From: Bryobacterales bacterium
GTDB taxonomy: Bacteria; Acidobacteriota; Terriglobia; Bryobacterales; Bryobacteraceae
Assembly: GCA_003142355.1 (NCBI GenBank)
Contig: PLMF01000180.1
Span: 22,554-37,870, forward strand
Direction of reading: 5' to 3'
DNA: 15,317 nt
Part shown: positions 6,181 through 13,528 of the stretch, piece after piece
How positions within the stretch are numbered: the first letter of the stretch is position 1
How the letters are laid out: each line of letters begins with the position of its first letter
Program-made: the position numbers and the translations under genes
Notes under the pieces: model-generated
Told to the model about the DNA's origin: nothing
The model's database searches: none
What the model saw: the letters and a program-made list of their open reading frames with translations, nothing else

Positions 6181-6272
6181 GCTCCTGGCCTTCGGCGAAG
6201 GCGCGTCGCGGGGGCGAGGCATGCCTCGCCCCTACAAGGTCGCGGTGTAGAAGCCGGGCATGCCCGGCCTGA
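6177..6272 (+). pseudogene. hicA: HicA toxin truncated at a palindromic element
   Basis: ATG 6177 overlaps the hicB stop. The first eleven codons, MSSWPSAKARR, match HicA starts of the MSSWPSTKAKR type I recall. At codon 12 the frame enters a perfect 22-base palindrome (6211-6232), continues through a second palindrome (6253-6268) and ends at TGA 6270-6272, giving 31 residues. The double-stranded RNA-binding-like fold and its essential His in the GSH motif are missing, and nothing HicA-like follows. The toxin is dead. The breakpoint lies within a base or two of the palindrome edge. Confidence 0.7.
6211..6268. repeat. Pair of perfect palindromes with a shared GGCATGCC-type core
   Basis: The first palindrome (6211-6232) is 22 bases, with half-site GGGGCGAGGCA and its exact complement following without a loop. 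The second (6253-6268) is GCCGGGCATGCCCGGC, 16 bases. Both are centred on GCATGC and flanked by GC-rich sequence, and they lie 20 bases apart. They look like a doublet of dispersed intergenic palindromes, possibly mobilised by a transposase encoded elsewhere, which is inference. They occupy the place where the body of hicA should be. Confidence 0.7.
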
Positions 6273-6341
6273 AACGCTGAGGAACAAATGAGAGGGTCGC
6301 AGTGTTGGCCCGCCGCCAATGTCACGCGCCGTCACCTGCCC

Positions 6342-6665
6342 CTACTTCGCGGCGGCGATGGAATCCACCTGTATCGTCTTCGTCTTCGCGTCCAGGGTGC
6401 CCGTCACCGTCACCTTCTTGGCGGCGAATTTCTCCGGGGTCTTCTGGTCGCTCAGCGTGTAGGCCTCCTTGCCGTCGTATAGGACGTACTTCGCGCCCGC
6501 CTTCACACATGCGGTGACGCAGCCGGCGTCCGCGCCCATATTCATGGCCGTGTGGTCGCCGTTGGCGCACATGCTGTCGGTGATGACACCGGTGAACGTC
6601 TGCTTGGGCGGCGCCGCCAACATCAGGGCCGCTGCCGCTATCGCGATTGCAATCTGCTTCTTCAT
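6342..6665 (-). CDS. Small secreted protein of unknown function, last gene of the efflux operon
   Basis: This encodes 107 residues. The start at 6665 has GGGAG upstream and overlaps the previous stop as ATGA. A signal peptide covers about residues 1-18 (KKQIAIAIAAAALMLAA). The mature part reads FTGVITDSMCANGDHTAM, then NMGADAGCVTACVKAGAKYV, and ends in a repetitive beta region (KVTVTGTLDAKTKTIQVDSI) that looks OB-fold-like. Cys33, His38, Met41, Met43, Cys49 and Cys53 form a cluster that could bind a soft metal. I recall similar short proteins being frequent in Acidobacteria, also away from metal genes, so the metal link rests on context and these residues only. A longer frame reaches 6827 but runs inside the preceding gene and lacks a signal peptide. 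Confidence 0.8.
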   Translation of the reverse strand: MKKQIAIAIAAAALMLAAPPKQTFTGVITDSMCANGDHTAMNMGADAGCVTACVKAGAKYVLYDGKEAYTLSDQKTPEKFAAKKVTVTGTLDAKTKTIQVDSIAAAK

Positions 6666-7309
6666 TGAATTCTCCCGTTCGTTTTTTCGATTTGAAGCCA
6701 CAGTTGGTTGTACCTGGCTTCCGTGATTGGTTGCTTCAACTGAAAGTTGAAACCCTTTTCCAAAGTCGTGATGGTCAATTGGAATGGACCGGAGCTGCCG
6801 ATGCTTTCGATGTCCGAGTAGCGCCACGTGCGGGATTCGGTTTTGGCGGGGGTCGAGTACACGATGGCGTCGGCGGTGATGGAGAGGGTTCCCTCGGAGC
6901 CGGTGATAGGCCGAAGATGTTTTACGGGCAGCGACCAGGTTGGCAGGCCAATGGCCTGCCCTACCGCCGCCACGAAACGTTGGTCCATACGGTCCCTCAA
7001 GAGTGGGTACAGTTCTTCGGCGGGGATCTTGCCGGTGAAATTGTATTCGCGGTCTTTGCCCAGCCGCAGTCTGCTGTCCTTATACGTCAGTATATAGATA
7101 CTCTCGGGCGCCAGCCTTAGTTGCTGAATGTCCTCGTACTTCCAACTCCAGGCATGCTTTTTGGCGCCGGTGAACGAAACACCGTTCTCATCCACCGTCA
7201 TCGCGCCGGCGCAGCTTTGGCGCAGGTGCTGGTGCCGCACCTTGAACTGTGTGGCCGACGCTAGCGTCGCCGCCAGAACTAAGCAACTTGCCGTTTTACC
7301 GAATGCCAT
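6662..7309 (-). CDS. Secreted protein with two PH-like repeats, in the efflux operon
   Basis: This 215-residue protein has a signal peptide (MAFGKTASCLVLAATLASA). Two segments resemble each other: about residues 46-110 (AWSWKYEDIQQLRL, then ESIYILTYKD) and about 148-208 (SRTWRYSDIESIGS, then FQLTITTLEKGFNF). Each has a W-x-Y-x-D-I turn followed by alternating strands and a closing amphipathic helix, suggestive of a bacterial PH-like fold. No family name is certain. The start lies inside the end of the RND pump gene (31-base overlap) with GAGG upstream, and the stop overlaps the next start, so it is made with the pump. Residues near 118-126 (VGQAIGLPTW) are encoded by a palindrome shared with an intergenic hairpin at 3418-3445. 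Confidence 0.75.
   Translation of the reverse strand: MAFGKTASCLVLAATLASATQFKVRHQHLRQSCAGAMTVDENGVSFTGAKKHAWSWKYEDIQQLRLAPESIYILTYKDSRLRLGKDREYNFTGKIPAEELYPLLRDRMDQRFVAAVGQAIGLPTWSLPVKHLRPITGSEGTLSITADAIVYSTPAKTESRTWRYSDIESIGSSGPFQLTITTLEKGFNFQLKQPITEARYNQLWLQIEKTNGRIQ
6942..6960. repeat. REP-like palindrome inside a coding region
   Basis: GGCAGGCCA (6942-6950) and TGGCCTGCC (6952-6960) form a 19-base palindrome with one central base. The arms are identical to those of the first hairpin in the cluster after manA (3418-3445). On the - strand it encodes about six residues, GQAIGL, in frame, within an otherwise ordinary secreted protein. Confidence 0.6.
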
Positions 7310-10300
7310 TTCCAGACCTCATAGATTGCCGGGTAAACTACCAGCTCCAGAATGAAAGAAGTGAAAATTCCACCGATCATGGGCGCCGCGATTCGTTTCA
7401 TGACGTCCGCCCCGGCCCCCGTGGACCACATGATCGGCGCCAGTCCCACGAACATAGTCGCCACGGTCATGAACTTCGGCCGGATGCGCTTCACCGCGCC
7501 GTGAACAATGGCTTCCTGCAAGTCCGACAGGCTGTGCATGTGGCCCGCCAGGCGCCGTTCCTCGAAAGCCAGGTCGAGGTACAACAGCATGAAGACAGCC
7601 GTCTCCGCATCCACGCCCATCAGGGCAATTAGACCCACCCACACGCCGATGCTCATGTTGTAGCTCAGCAGGTAGAGCAGCCAGATGGCGCCTACCGCCG
7701 AGAAGGGCACGGCAAGCAAGATCAGCATGGTCTTGGCCGTGGACTTGGTGTTCAAATACAGCAGCAGGAAGATGAGGAACAGCGTCAGCGGCAGAACAAC
7801 TTTCAGCCGCTCGCGGACGCGCTCCATGGCTTCGTACTGGCCGCTCCATGCCAGCGTGTATCCGGGCGGAAGCTGCACGTTCGCGCTCACCACGCGTTTG
7901 GCCTCCGCCACGTAGCCGCCAATGTCGCGGCCGGCCACGTCCACGTACACATAGCCGTTCAACATGCCGTTTTCATTGCGCAGCATGGCCGGTCCGGTGA
8001 CCAGTTTCAGGGTCGCAATTTGAGCCAGCGGGATCTGCATCTTGCCATCCAAGGCGGGCACCAACGCGCGCCCCAGGCTCTCGAGCGAGCTGCGGGAATC
8101 GCGGTAGTAGCGCACGTTGATGGGGTAGCGTTCGCGGCCCTCGACGGTGGTGCTCACGTTCTCACCGCCGATGGCATTGGTGACCACCATCTCCGCATCG
8201 TCCACGCTCAGGCCGTAGCGCGCAAGCTGGTCGCGCTTGAGGTCGAAGTCCAGGAAGTAACCCCCGCCCACGCGCTCGGCGAAGACGCTGCGCGTGCCGG
8301 CCACTTGCGGCAGCACGCGCTCGATCTCCTTCCCCGTGCGCTCGATCTGGGCCAGGTCCGCGCCGTAGATCTTGATCCCCACAGGAGTTCGGATGCCCGT
8401 GGTGAGCATGTCGATGCGGTTTTTAATGGGCATGGTCCAGGCGTTCGAGACTCCGGGGATGCGCAGCGCATCGTTCATCTCGGTGACGAGCTGGTCGGTG
8501 GAAATGTGGTCCGGCGTGATGTGCGCGCACAGAGACCTGGTCCATTGCGGCCAGTTGTCGTACCACGTCGGCACTTTGCGCCATTGCCATTTCGGCTTCA
8601 GGGAGATGACCGTTTCCATCATGGAGAAGGGCGCCGGATCGGTGGAGGTTTCCGCGCGGCCGGCTTTGCCCAGCACGCGCTCCACTTCGGGAAACCGCAT
8701 CAGGATGCGGTCCTGCGCCTGCATGAGCCTTTGCGCTTCGGCGACCGAAATGCCCGGCAGCGTGGTAGGCATGAACAGAAGCGCGCCCTCGTCGAGCGGT
8801 GGCATGAACTCCGAGCCGAGCTTCAGGTACACCGGAACGGTCACCGCGACTAGAGCCAGCGCACCCGCGATAACGAGCCACTTCCAGCGCAGGGTGGCGC
8901 GAACCACCGGCTCGTACAGGCGCATCAACACGCGGCTGATGGGGTGTTTATCTTCGGAATGGATGGTGCCCACCAGCACTCCGTTGACCAAGCCCGCCAG
9001 CCAGCGCGGCCGCACGCGGAAGTTTTCCTTGCGGAAAAAGAACAGCCGCATGGCCGGGTCGAGCGTGAGCGCCAGCACCGCCGCCACAATCATGGCGAAG
9101 GTCTTGGTGTAGGCCAGCGGCTTGAACAGGCGGCCCTCCTGCGCCTCCAGCGTCAGGACGGGCAGAAACGAGACCGCGATCACCAGCAGCGCGAAGAAGC
9201 TCGGCCCGCCCACTTCCTTCACCGCGTCGACAATTGCTCGCTGGTAATCGGCGAACGTCCAGCTCGGGTGCGCCCCTTCCAGCTTCTTGTGAGTCTGCTC
9301 CACCACCACGATGGCGGCATCCACCATGGCACCCACGGCGATGGCGATGCCGCCCAGCGACATGATGTTCGAGCTCATCCCCATCAGGCGCATGGGCAGG
9401 AACGAAATCACCACCGCGATGGGAATCGTCAGAATGGGGATGATGGCGCTGGGAATGTGCCACAGGAAAATCAGAATCACGATCCCCACCACCGCCAGCT
9501 CCTCGATGAGCGTATGTTTCAGGTTGTCGATCGAGGCCAGGATCAACTCCGAGCGGTCGTACGCGGTGACCAGCTTCACTCCCGGCGGCAGCCCCGGCTC
9601 GATCTCCTTGAGCTTGGCCTTCACGCGGTCGATGACCGCCAGCGCGTTCTCGCCCTGCCGCATGATTACTATGCCGGAGACCACTTCGCCCGTGCCATCG
9701 AGATCGGCCACGCCGCGGCGCATGTCGGGGCCGAGCGTCACCGTTCCCACGTCGCGCACCAGGACCGGTACTCCCGTAGGGCTGACCGCTAGCGAGATGT
9801 TCGCAATATCCGCCGTGGAGCGCGCGTACCCGCGCCCGCGCACCATGTATTCGCGGCCCGTGAACTCCACCAGCCGCCCGCCCACGTCGTTGTTTCCGCC
9901 GCGCACCGCCGCCACCACTTTCGCAATCGGCACGCCGTACGCTGCCAGCCGGTTGGGATCGACGTTGACCTGGTACTGCCGCACGAAGCCGCCCAGCGGC
10001 GCCACTTCCGCCACCCCCGCCACCGATTGCAAGTGATACCGCAGATACCAATCCTCCACCGAGCGCAACTGCGCTAGGTCATGCCCCCCGCGATCCACCA
10101 GCGCGTATTGAAAGACCCAGCCCACGCCGGTGGCGTCCGGTCCCAGTTCGGTGTTGACGCCCTGCGGCAGCCGCGGCAGAATTTTCGAGAGGTACTCCAG
10201 CGTGCGCGAGCGCGCCCAGTAGAGGTCGGTGCCGTCCTCGAAGATGATGTACACGTAGGAGTATCCGAAGTCCGAAAATCCGCGCACGTCCTTCACCTTG

Positions 10301-10527
10301 GGGGCGCCCAGCATGGCGCTCACGATGGGATAGGTGACCTGGTCCTCCATGATGTCGGGGCTGCGGTCCCAGCGCGAGTAGATGATCACCTGCGTGTCGC
10401 TGAGATCGGGGATGGCGTCCAGCGGGATGCTGCGCAGAGCCCACCAGCCCGCCATCACCGCCGCCGTCGTGAAGAGGAACACGATGAAGCGGTGGCGCGC
10501 CGAAAGTTCAATGATGCGGTCGATCAT
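7279..10527 (-). CDS. cusA: Heavy-metal efflux RND pump (CusA/CzcA family)
   Basis: This 1082-residue inner-membrane proton/metal antiporter is the motor of the tripartite pump. The N-terminus MIDRIIELSARHRFIVFLF leads into the first membrane helix, followed by the heavy-metal RND hallmark IPLDAIPDLSDTQVIIYSRW. Near residue 400, membrane helix 4 carries GGIAIAVGAMVDAAIVVVEQ with the Asp and Glu used for proton relay. The periplasmic domain has NRIDMLTTGI, which matches CusA-type Cu/Ag pumps as I recall them, and ENVSTTVEGRERYPINVRYY. A second six-helix bundle closes the protein (TGAGADVMKRIAAPMIGG). Cu(I)/Ag(I) is the likelier substrate, but Zn/Co/Ni cannot be excluded by eye. ATG 10527 overlaps the cusB stop as ATGA. 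The frame is open upstream to 11619, but that extension is a shadow of cusB. Confidence 0.93.
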   Translation of the reverse strand: MIDRIIELSARHRFIVFLFTTAAVMAGWWALRSIPLDAIPDLSDTQVIIYSRWDRSPDIMEDQVTYPIVSAMLGAPKVKDVRGFSDFGYSYVYIIFEDGTDLYWARSRTLEYLSKILPRLPQGVNTELGPDATGVGWVFQYALVDRGGHDLAQLRSVEDWYLRYHLQSVAGVAEVAPLGGFVRQYQVNVDPNRLAAYGVPIAKVVAAVRGGNNDVGGRLVEFTGREYMVRGRGYARSTADIANISLAVSPTGVPVLVRDVGTVTLGPDMRRGVADLDGTGEVVSGIVIMRQGENALAVIDRVKAKLKEIEPGLPPGVKLVTAYDRSELILASIDNLKHTLIEELAVVGIVILIFLWHIPSAIIPILTIPIAVVISFLPMRLMGMSSNIMSLGGIAIAVGAMVDAAIVVVEQTHKKLEGAHPSWTFADYQRAIVDAVKEVGGPSFFALLVIAVSFLPVLTLEAQEGRLFKPLAYTKTFAMIVAAVLALTLDPAMRLFFFRKENFRVRPRWLAGLVNGVLVGTIHSEDKHPISRVLMRLYEPVVRATLRWKWLVIAGALALVAVTVPVYLKLGSEFMPPLDEGALLFMPTTLPGISVAEAQRLMQAQDRILMRFPEVERVLGKAGRAETSTDPAPFSMMETVISLKPKWQWRKVPTWYDNWPQWTRSLCAHITPDHISTDQLVTEMNDALRIPGVSNAWTMPIKNRIDMLTTGIRTPVGIKIYGADLAQIERTGKEIERVLPQVAGTRSVFAERVGGGYFLDFDLKRDQLARYGLSVDDAEMVVTNAIGGENVSTTVEGRERYPINVRYYRDSRSSLESLGRALVPALDGKMQIPLAQIATLKLVTGPAMLRNENGMLNGYVYVDVAGRDIGGYVAEAKRVVSANVQLPPGYTLAWSGQYEAMERVRERLKVVLPLTLFLIFLLLYLNTKSTAKTMLILLAVPFSAVGAIWLLYLLSYNMSIGVWVGLIALMGVDAETAVFMLLYLDLAFEERRLAGHMHSLSDLQEAIVHGAVKRIRPKFMTVATMFVGLAPIMWSTGAGADVMKRIAAPMIGGIFTSFILELVVYPAIYEVWKWHSVKRQVA

Positions 10528-11873
10528 TTGAGGCGGCTCTCCGAATCCATGAGGAAGTTGCCCGAGACGACGATGCGCTCGCCGGCTTTCAAGCCGCTCA
10601 GTATTTCGATGCGGCTGTCCATTTGCTCGCCAATTTTGACTGCGCGCGGCTCGAAGTAGCCGTTTCCGCGATCCACGAACACGGTTTGGCTGTCGCCCGA
10701 ATTGAGCACCGCCGATTGCGGGACCACCAGCCTGCGCGCGCCGCCCGTTTGGAATTCCACCTCGCCGTACATATCGGGCTTCAACGCGTAACCCGGATTT
10801 GCGATCTCGATCCGCACCTTGAGCGTGCGCGTGGCCGGGTCCACTTGCGGCAGGATGTAGCTCACCCGCCCGTGGAACGCGCGCCCCGGCAGATAGGTCA
10901 GCGTCAAAGTGGCCGGCTGGTTCAACCGGATGTTGACGGCTTCGTACTCGAACACGTCGGCGATCACCCACACGGTCGAGAGGTCGGCCAGCGTGTAGAG
11001 GACGGTCTCCGGCGTCACGCGCTGGCTGGGAAACGCGTTGCGCTCCATCACGAACCCGGAAATGGGCGAATAGAGCGTCAGGTTTTTGATGGTCTGCCCG
11101 GTGCGCGATACTTCGTCGATCTGCGCGTCGCCGATGTCCCAGAGCTCGAGGCGTTTCTTCGCCGCCGCCACCAGGTTCTCCGTGCTGCCCAGCATCTCGT
11201 GTACGGGGTTGTCCTGCATCACGCGCTCGGCCTTGGCCGCCAGCAGGTATTCCTGCTGAGTGGCGAGGGCCTCCGGGCTGTAGATGGTCAGCAGCGGATC
11301 GCCCTTCTGGACCAGCTTGCCGGTGAAGTTGACGGCAACCTTCTCGATCCAGCCCTCCAGCTTGGTCTGCACCTTGGCGATTTTGGTTTCGTCCAGCGTC
11401 ACCCGAGCCGCCGCGCGTATGGAACCGGTGGCGGTTGCATATTCGGCGGCGCCGTACGTGACGCCCATGAGCTGCTGCTTCTCGGGGTTGATCTCGACGG
11501 TCCCCGGCGGCATGGCGGTCTTCTTCTCTTCGTCCGCATAGACCGGGACCAGCTTCATGCCGTCCGGCGCGATCCCCGGCTGATCGGACTTGTGGGTGGG
11601 ATTCATGGCGTCGACCCAATACAGAACCTTGCGTTCGGCGGGCGCGGAGGAGGGTTCTTTCTTCTGTTCCCCCGCATACACCGGCACCAGCTTCATACCG
11701 CAGTCGGGAGCGATCCCCGGCTTGTCCGACTTGTATGAGGGATGCATGGGATCTACCCAGTAGAGAGGCTTCCGCTCAGTGGCGGCCGGGGCCGGTTTGG
11801 CATACCAGCGCCCATAGCCGTAGCCGCCCACGTAAGCGGCGCCGATCAAAAACAAAATGGCAACGGTTTTCAT
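10524..11873 (-). CDS. cusB: CusB-type periplasmic adaptor with two heavy-metal-binding motifs
   Basis: This 449-residue membrane-fusion protein links the RND pump to the outer channel. An N-terminal anchor (about residues 4-20, VAILFLIGAAYVGGYGYG) holds it to the membrane. Two heavy-metal-binding motifs follow: residues 38-66 (YWVDPMHPSYKSDKPG, then IAPDCGMKLVPVY) and residues 85-112 (YWVDAMNPTHKSDQPG, then IAPDGMKLVPVY). The second has lost the Cys and changed MHP to MNP. The rest is a standard adaptor: lipoyl/barrel part GWIEKVAVNFTGKLVQKGDP, a helical hairpin (LATQQEYLLAAKAER), and LTLYSPISGFVMERN; it ends in a beta-barrel (VVPQSAVLNSGDSQTVFVDR). Start 11873 overlaps the stop of the channel gene (ATGA). 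The motifs would hand metal to the pump, which is known for the family. Confidence 0.92.
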   Translation of the reverse strand: MKTVAILFLIGAAYVGGYGYGRWYAKPAPAATERKPLYWVDPMHPSYKSDKPGIAPDCGMKLVPVYAGEQKKEPSSAPAERKVLYWVDAMNPTHKSDQPGIAPDGMKLVPVYADEEKKTAMPPGTVEINPEKQQLMGVTYGAAEYATATGSIRAAARVTLDETKIAKVQTKLEGWIEKVAVNFTGKLVQKGDPLLTIYSPEALATQQEYLLAAKAERVMQDNPVHEMLGSTENLVAAAKKRLELWDIGDAQIDEVSRTGQTIKNLTLYSPISGFVMERNAFPSQRVTPETVLYTLADLSTVWVIADVFEYEAVNIRLNQPATLTLTYLPGRAFHGRVSYILPQVDPATRTLKVRIEIANPGYALKPDMYGEVEFQTGGARRLVVPQSAVLNSGDSQTVFVDRGNGYFEPRAVKIGEQMDSRIEILSGLKAGERIVVSGNFLMDSESRLK

Positions 11874-13102
11874 GGCTGCATCTCCATGCCGGTCAGCTCC
11901 TCCAGCTTGGCCAGCGCCACGTGGAAGCGCATCACTTCTTCGTGGGACATCAACTCGTACTCCACCACGTTCATGAAATTCGAAAACAGCGAAAGAAAAT
12001 CGAGCGTCCCCGTCTGGTAACTGGCTATGGACGATTCCAGCGCCAGTCGCGCCTCCGGGATCACCGATTTCTGGTACAGCTCGACGAGCTTCCGCGACGT
12101 CGCCGCCAGCGTGTACTGTTCGCGGATGCTCGCCTGAATCCCTACATCCGCGGCTTCGTAGTCGTGCCGCGCCTGGCTCACCGTGAAGACCCGCTCGCTG
12201 ACCTCCGCGCGCTGTTTGCCCAACCACGCCGGCAGCTTGAAATCCACGCGGAACTGCCACATCGGAGGGAGGCCGCCCTGGTTGAAGTAGCCGCCCGAGA
12301 CGGTGTAATCCGGGTAGTAGCTCTTGCGCGCCAGGTTGGCCGCCAGCTCGCTCTGCTCCACCATCTTCTGCTCGCGCGCCAGCGCCGGCGCCTGGGTGCG
12401 CGCGTGTGCCAGCATCTCCTCGAGCGTCACCTTCAGCTCGCCCGGCGCCATCTCCTCCGGCACTTCGATACGCCCCGCACCGGGCCGGTTGAGCAGCGCG
12501 CCGATCTCGATCTCCTTGCTGTCGCGTTCCTGCTCGTACCGCAACAACTGCGTCTCGAAAATGGAAAACTGGGTCTGCGCTTTGAAGACGTCCTGTTGCG
12601 CCGCGCGTCCCACGGCATAGCGGGCTTCGGATATGCGCAGGATATTCCGGAGCACCTCCTGGTAGCGCTTGACGAACGCGATGCCCGTGGTCGAGTGGTG
12701 CAGTTCGTGGTACGCCTGCTTGAGCCGCGAGACCACGTTCAGACGCACTGACAGGTACTGCTCGAATTCGGCATCGGCCTCTTTGCCCGCGATCTCGCCC
12801 CGCAGTTTGCGCTTACCCGGGAACGGCATTTCCTGCGAGATCGTAAGGCCGGCGTTGCTGGTGGCCTCGCGCCCGATGCCCGCCACCGGCCACGGCCCGC
12901 CGTTCGACGTATAGCCCACCGACACCGTCGGGTCGGGCAGGCTGCTGGCCTGGCTGGGCCGCTGGCGCGCGGCCTCGTACCGCTTCTGCGCCGCCAGAAT
13001 CTCGCGATTATTCCGCAGCGCCTCTTCTACCAGCACCGGCAGCGGCTGCGCCCCCGCCGGCGCCCAGAGCACCAAGATACAAAGCCAATATCGAAACGTC
13101 AT
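11870..13102 (-). CDS. TolC/CusC-family outer membrane efflux channel
   Basis: This 410-residue outer membrane factor is the exit duct of the pump. It begins with a signal peptide (MTFRYWLCILVLWAPAGA) that ends in an ordinary cleavage site. There is no lipobox Cys, so unlike E. coli CusC it is not a lipoprotein. The family's two long helical repeats are visible: one from LPVLVEEALRNNREILAAQK, with the conserved ISQEMPFPGKRKLR turn, and a second from LEEMLAHARTQAPALAREQK with the matching FRVDFKLPAWLGKQRAEVSE turn. It ends in LAKLEELTGMEMQP, the common end of metal-type members. It is the first gene of the tightly overlapping block; a 92-base gap with two hairpins separates it from the small Cys-rich gene upstream. 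Confidence 0.9.
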   Translation of the reverse strand: MTFRYWLCILVLWAPAGAQPLPVLVEEALRNNREILAAQKRYEAARQRPSQASSLPDPTVSVGYTSNGGPWPVAGIGREATSNAGLTISQEMPFPGKRKLRGEIAGKEADAEFEQYLSVRLNVVSRLKQAYHELHHSTTGIAFVKRYQEVLRNILRISEARYAVGRAAQQDVFKAQTQFSIFETQLLRYEQERDSKEIEIGALLNRPGAGRIEVPEEMAPGELKVTLEEMLAHARTQAPALAREQKMVEQSELAANLARKSYYPDYTVSGGYFNQGGLPPMWQFRVDFKLPAWLGKQRAEVSERVFTVSQARHDYEAADVGIQASIREQYTLAATSRKLVELYQKSVIPEARLALESSIASYQTGTLDFLSLFSNFMNVVEYELMSHEEVMRFHVALAKLEELTGMEMQP

Positions 13103-13121
13103 TTTCTCTCACCCTTGTGGC

Positions 13122-13162
13122 GCAGGCACTCGTGCCTGCCGTGTCGGCACTCATGCCGACAC
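13122..13162. repeat. Two adjacent hairpins inside the operon
   Basis: GCAGGCAC/GTGCCTGC (13122-13129 with 13132-13139) and GTGTCGGCA/TGCCGACAC (13141-13149 with 13154-13162) lie back to back between the Cys-rich gene and the channel gene. No T run follows on the - strand, so a strong terminator is unlikely. They could protect or attenuate the mRNA, or simply be another REP-like doublet. Confidence 0.6.
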
Positions 13163-13194
13163 TTATTGCCTTGAATAATGGAGAAAGGAAACGA

Positions 13195-13524
13195 CTAGAT
13201 TCTAAACACGGAGTGTAACGAGAGCAAATCAGGCGGCGCGTGTTCCACCTCGACGGGCGCAACCGCCGCGCCTTGAGGCAGAGTAACCGCGATCGCCGGC
13301 GCAACCACCGCTACAACCGCGATGGCAGGTGTCTGGGTCTCCGGAGCGGCTTTCAGAAAATGCTGCAATCCCTGGGATTGGCAGTTTGTGCCCGCCGTTT
13401 TGGTCCGGTGGCAGCAGCTATGCGCCGTTGCCGCCAGCAGCATGTGCGGACAGGAGAGGCAGTTTCCCCAGAACAGCGCCACAACGATCAGCGCCGCCAT
13501 CAACGAACTGGAAACCCTCCGCAT
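13195..13524 (-). CDS. Small secreted Cys/His-rich protein upstream of the efflux genes
   Basis: This encodes 109 residues. A hydrophobic stretch at residues 8-20 (LMAALIVVALFWG) is a signal peptide or anchor. Then come Cys22, Cys25, His27, His35, Cys37, Cys38, His39 and Cys48 within 27 residues (NCLSCPHM, then HSCCHRTK), a dense set of thiol and imidazole ligands. The last 50 residues are Ala/Val/Pro-rich and end in DLLSLHSVFRI. I do not recognise a named family. Its place at the head of a metal-efflux operon and its ligand cluster suggest a periplasmic metal buffer or sensor, which is inference. Its start lies seven bases after the cyclase-fold gene, over a candidate promoter. Confidence 0.7.
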   Translation of the reverse strand: MRRVSSSLMAALIVVALFWGNCLSCPHMLLAATAHSCCHRTKTAGTNCQSQGLQHFLKAAPETQTPAIAVVAVVAPAIAVTLPQGAAVAPVEVEHAPPDLLSLHSVFRI

Positions 13525-13528
13525 CGTG

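Noticed and set aside
3408..6341. CRISPR array or complete transposon in the repeat-rich accessory patch
   Set aside because: The repeats are short palindromes with irregular spacing, not regular direct repeats with spacers; no transposase frame or matched terminal repeats are visible.
8020..9792. Several + strand open frames of 240-280 codons opposite cusA
   Set aside because: His/Arg-rich antisense shadows of a well-matched pump gene.
10528..11619. N-terminal extension of the RND pump frame
   Set aside because: The extension overlaps cusB in another frame, is Arg/Gly-rich and has no domain; the family start is MIDRIIELSARHRF at 10527.
11874..12260. N-terminal extension of the cusB frame
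   Set aside because: It overlaps the channel gene and reads as shadow sequence; the membrane anchor starts at ATG 11873.
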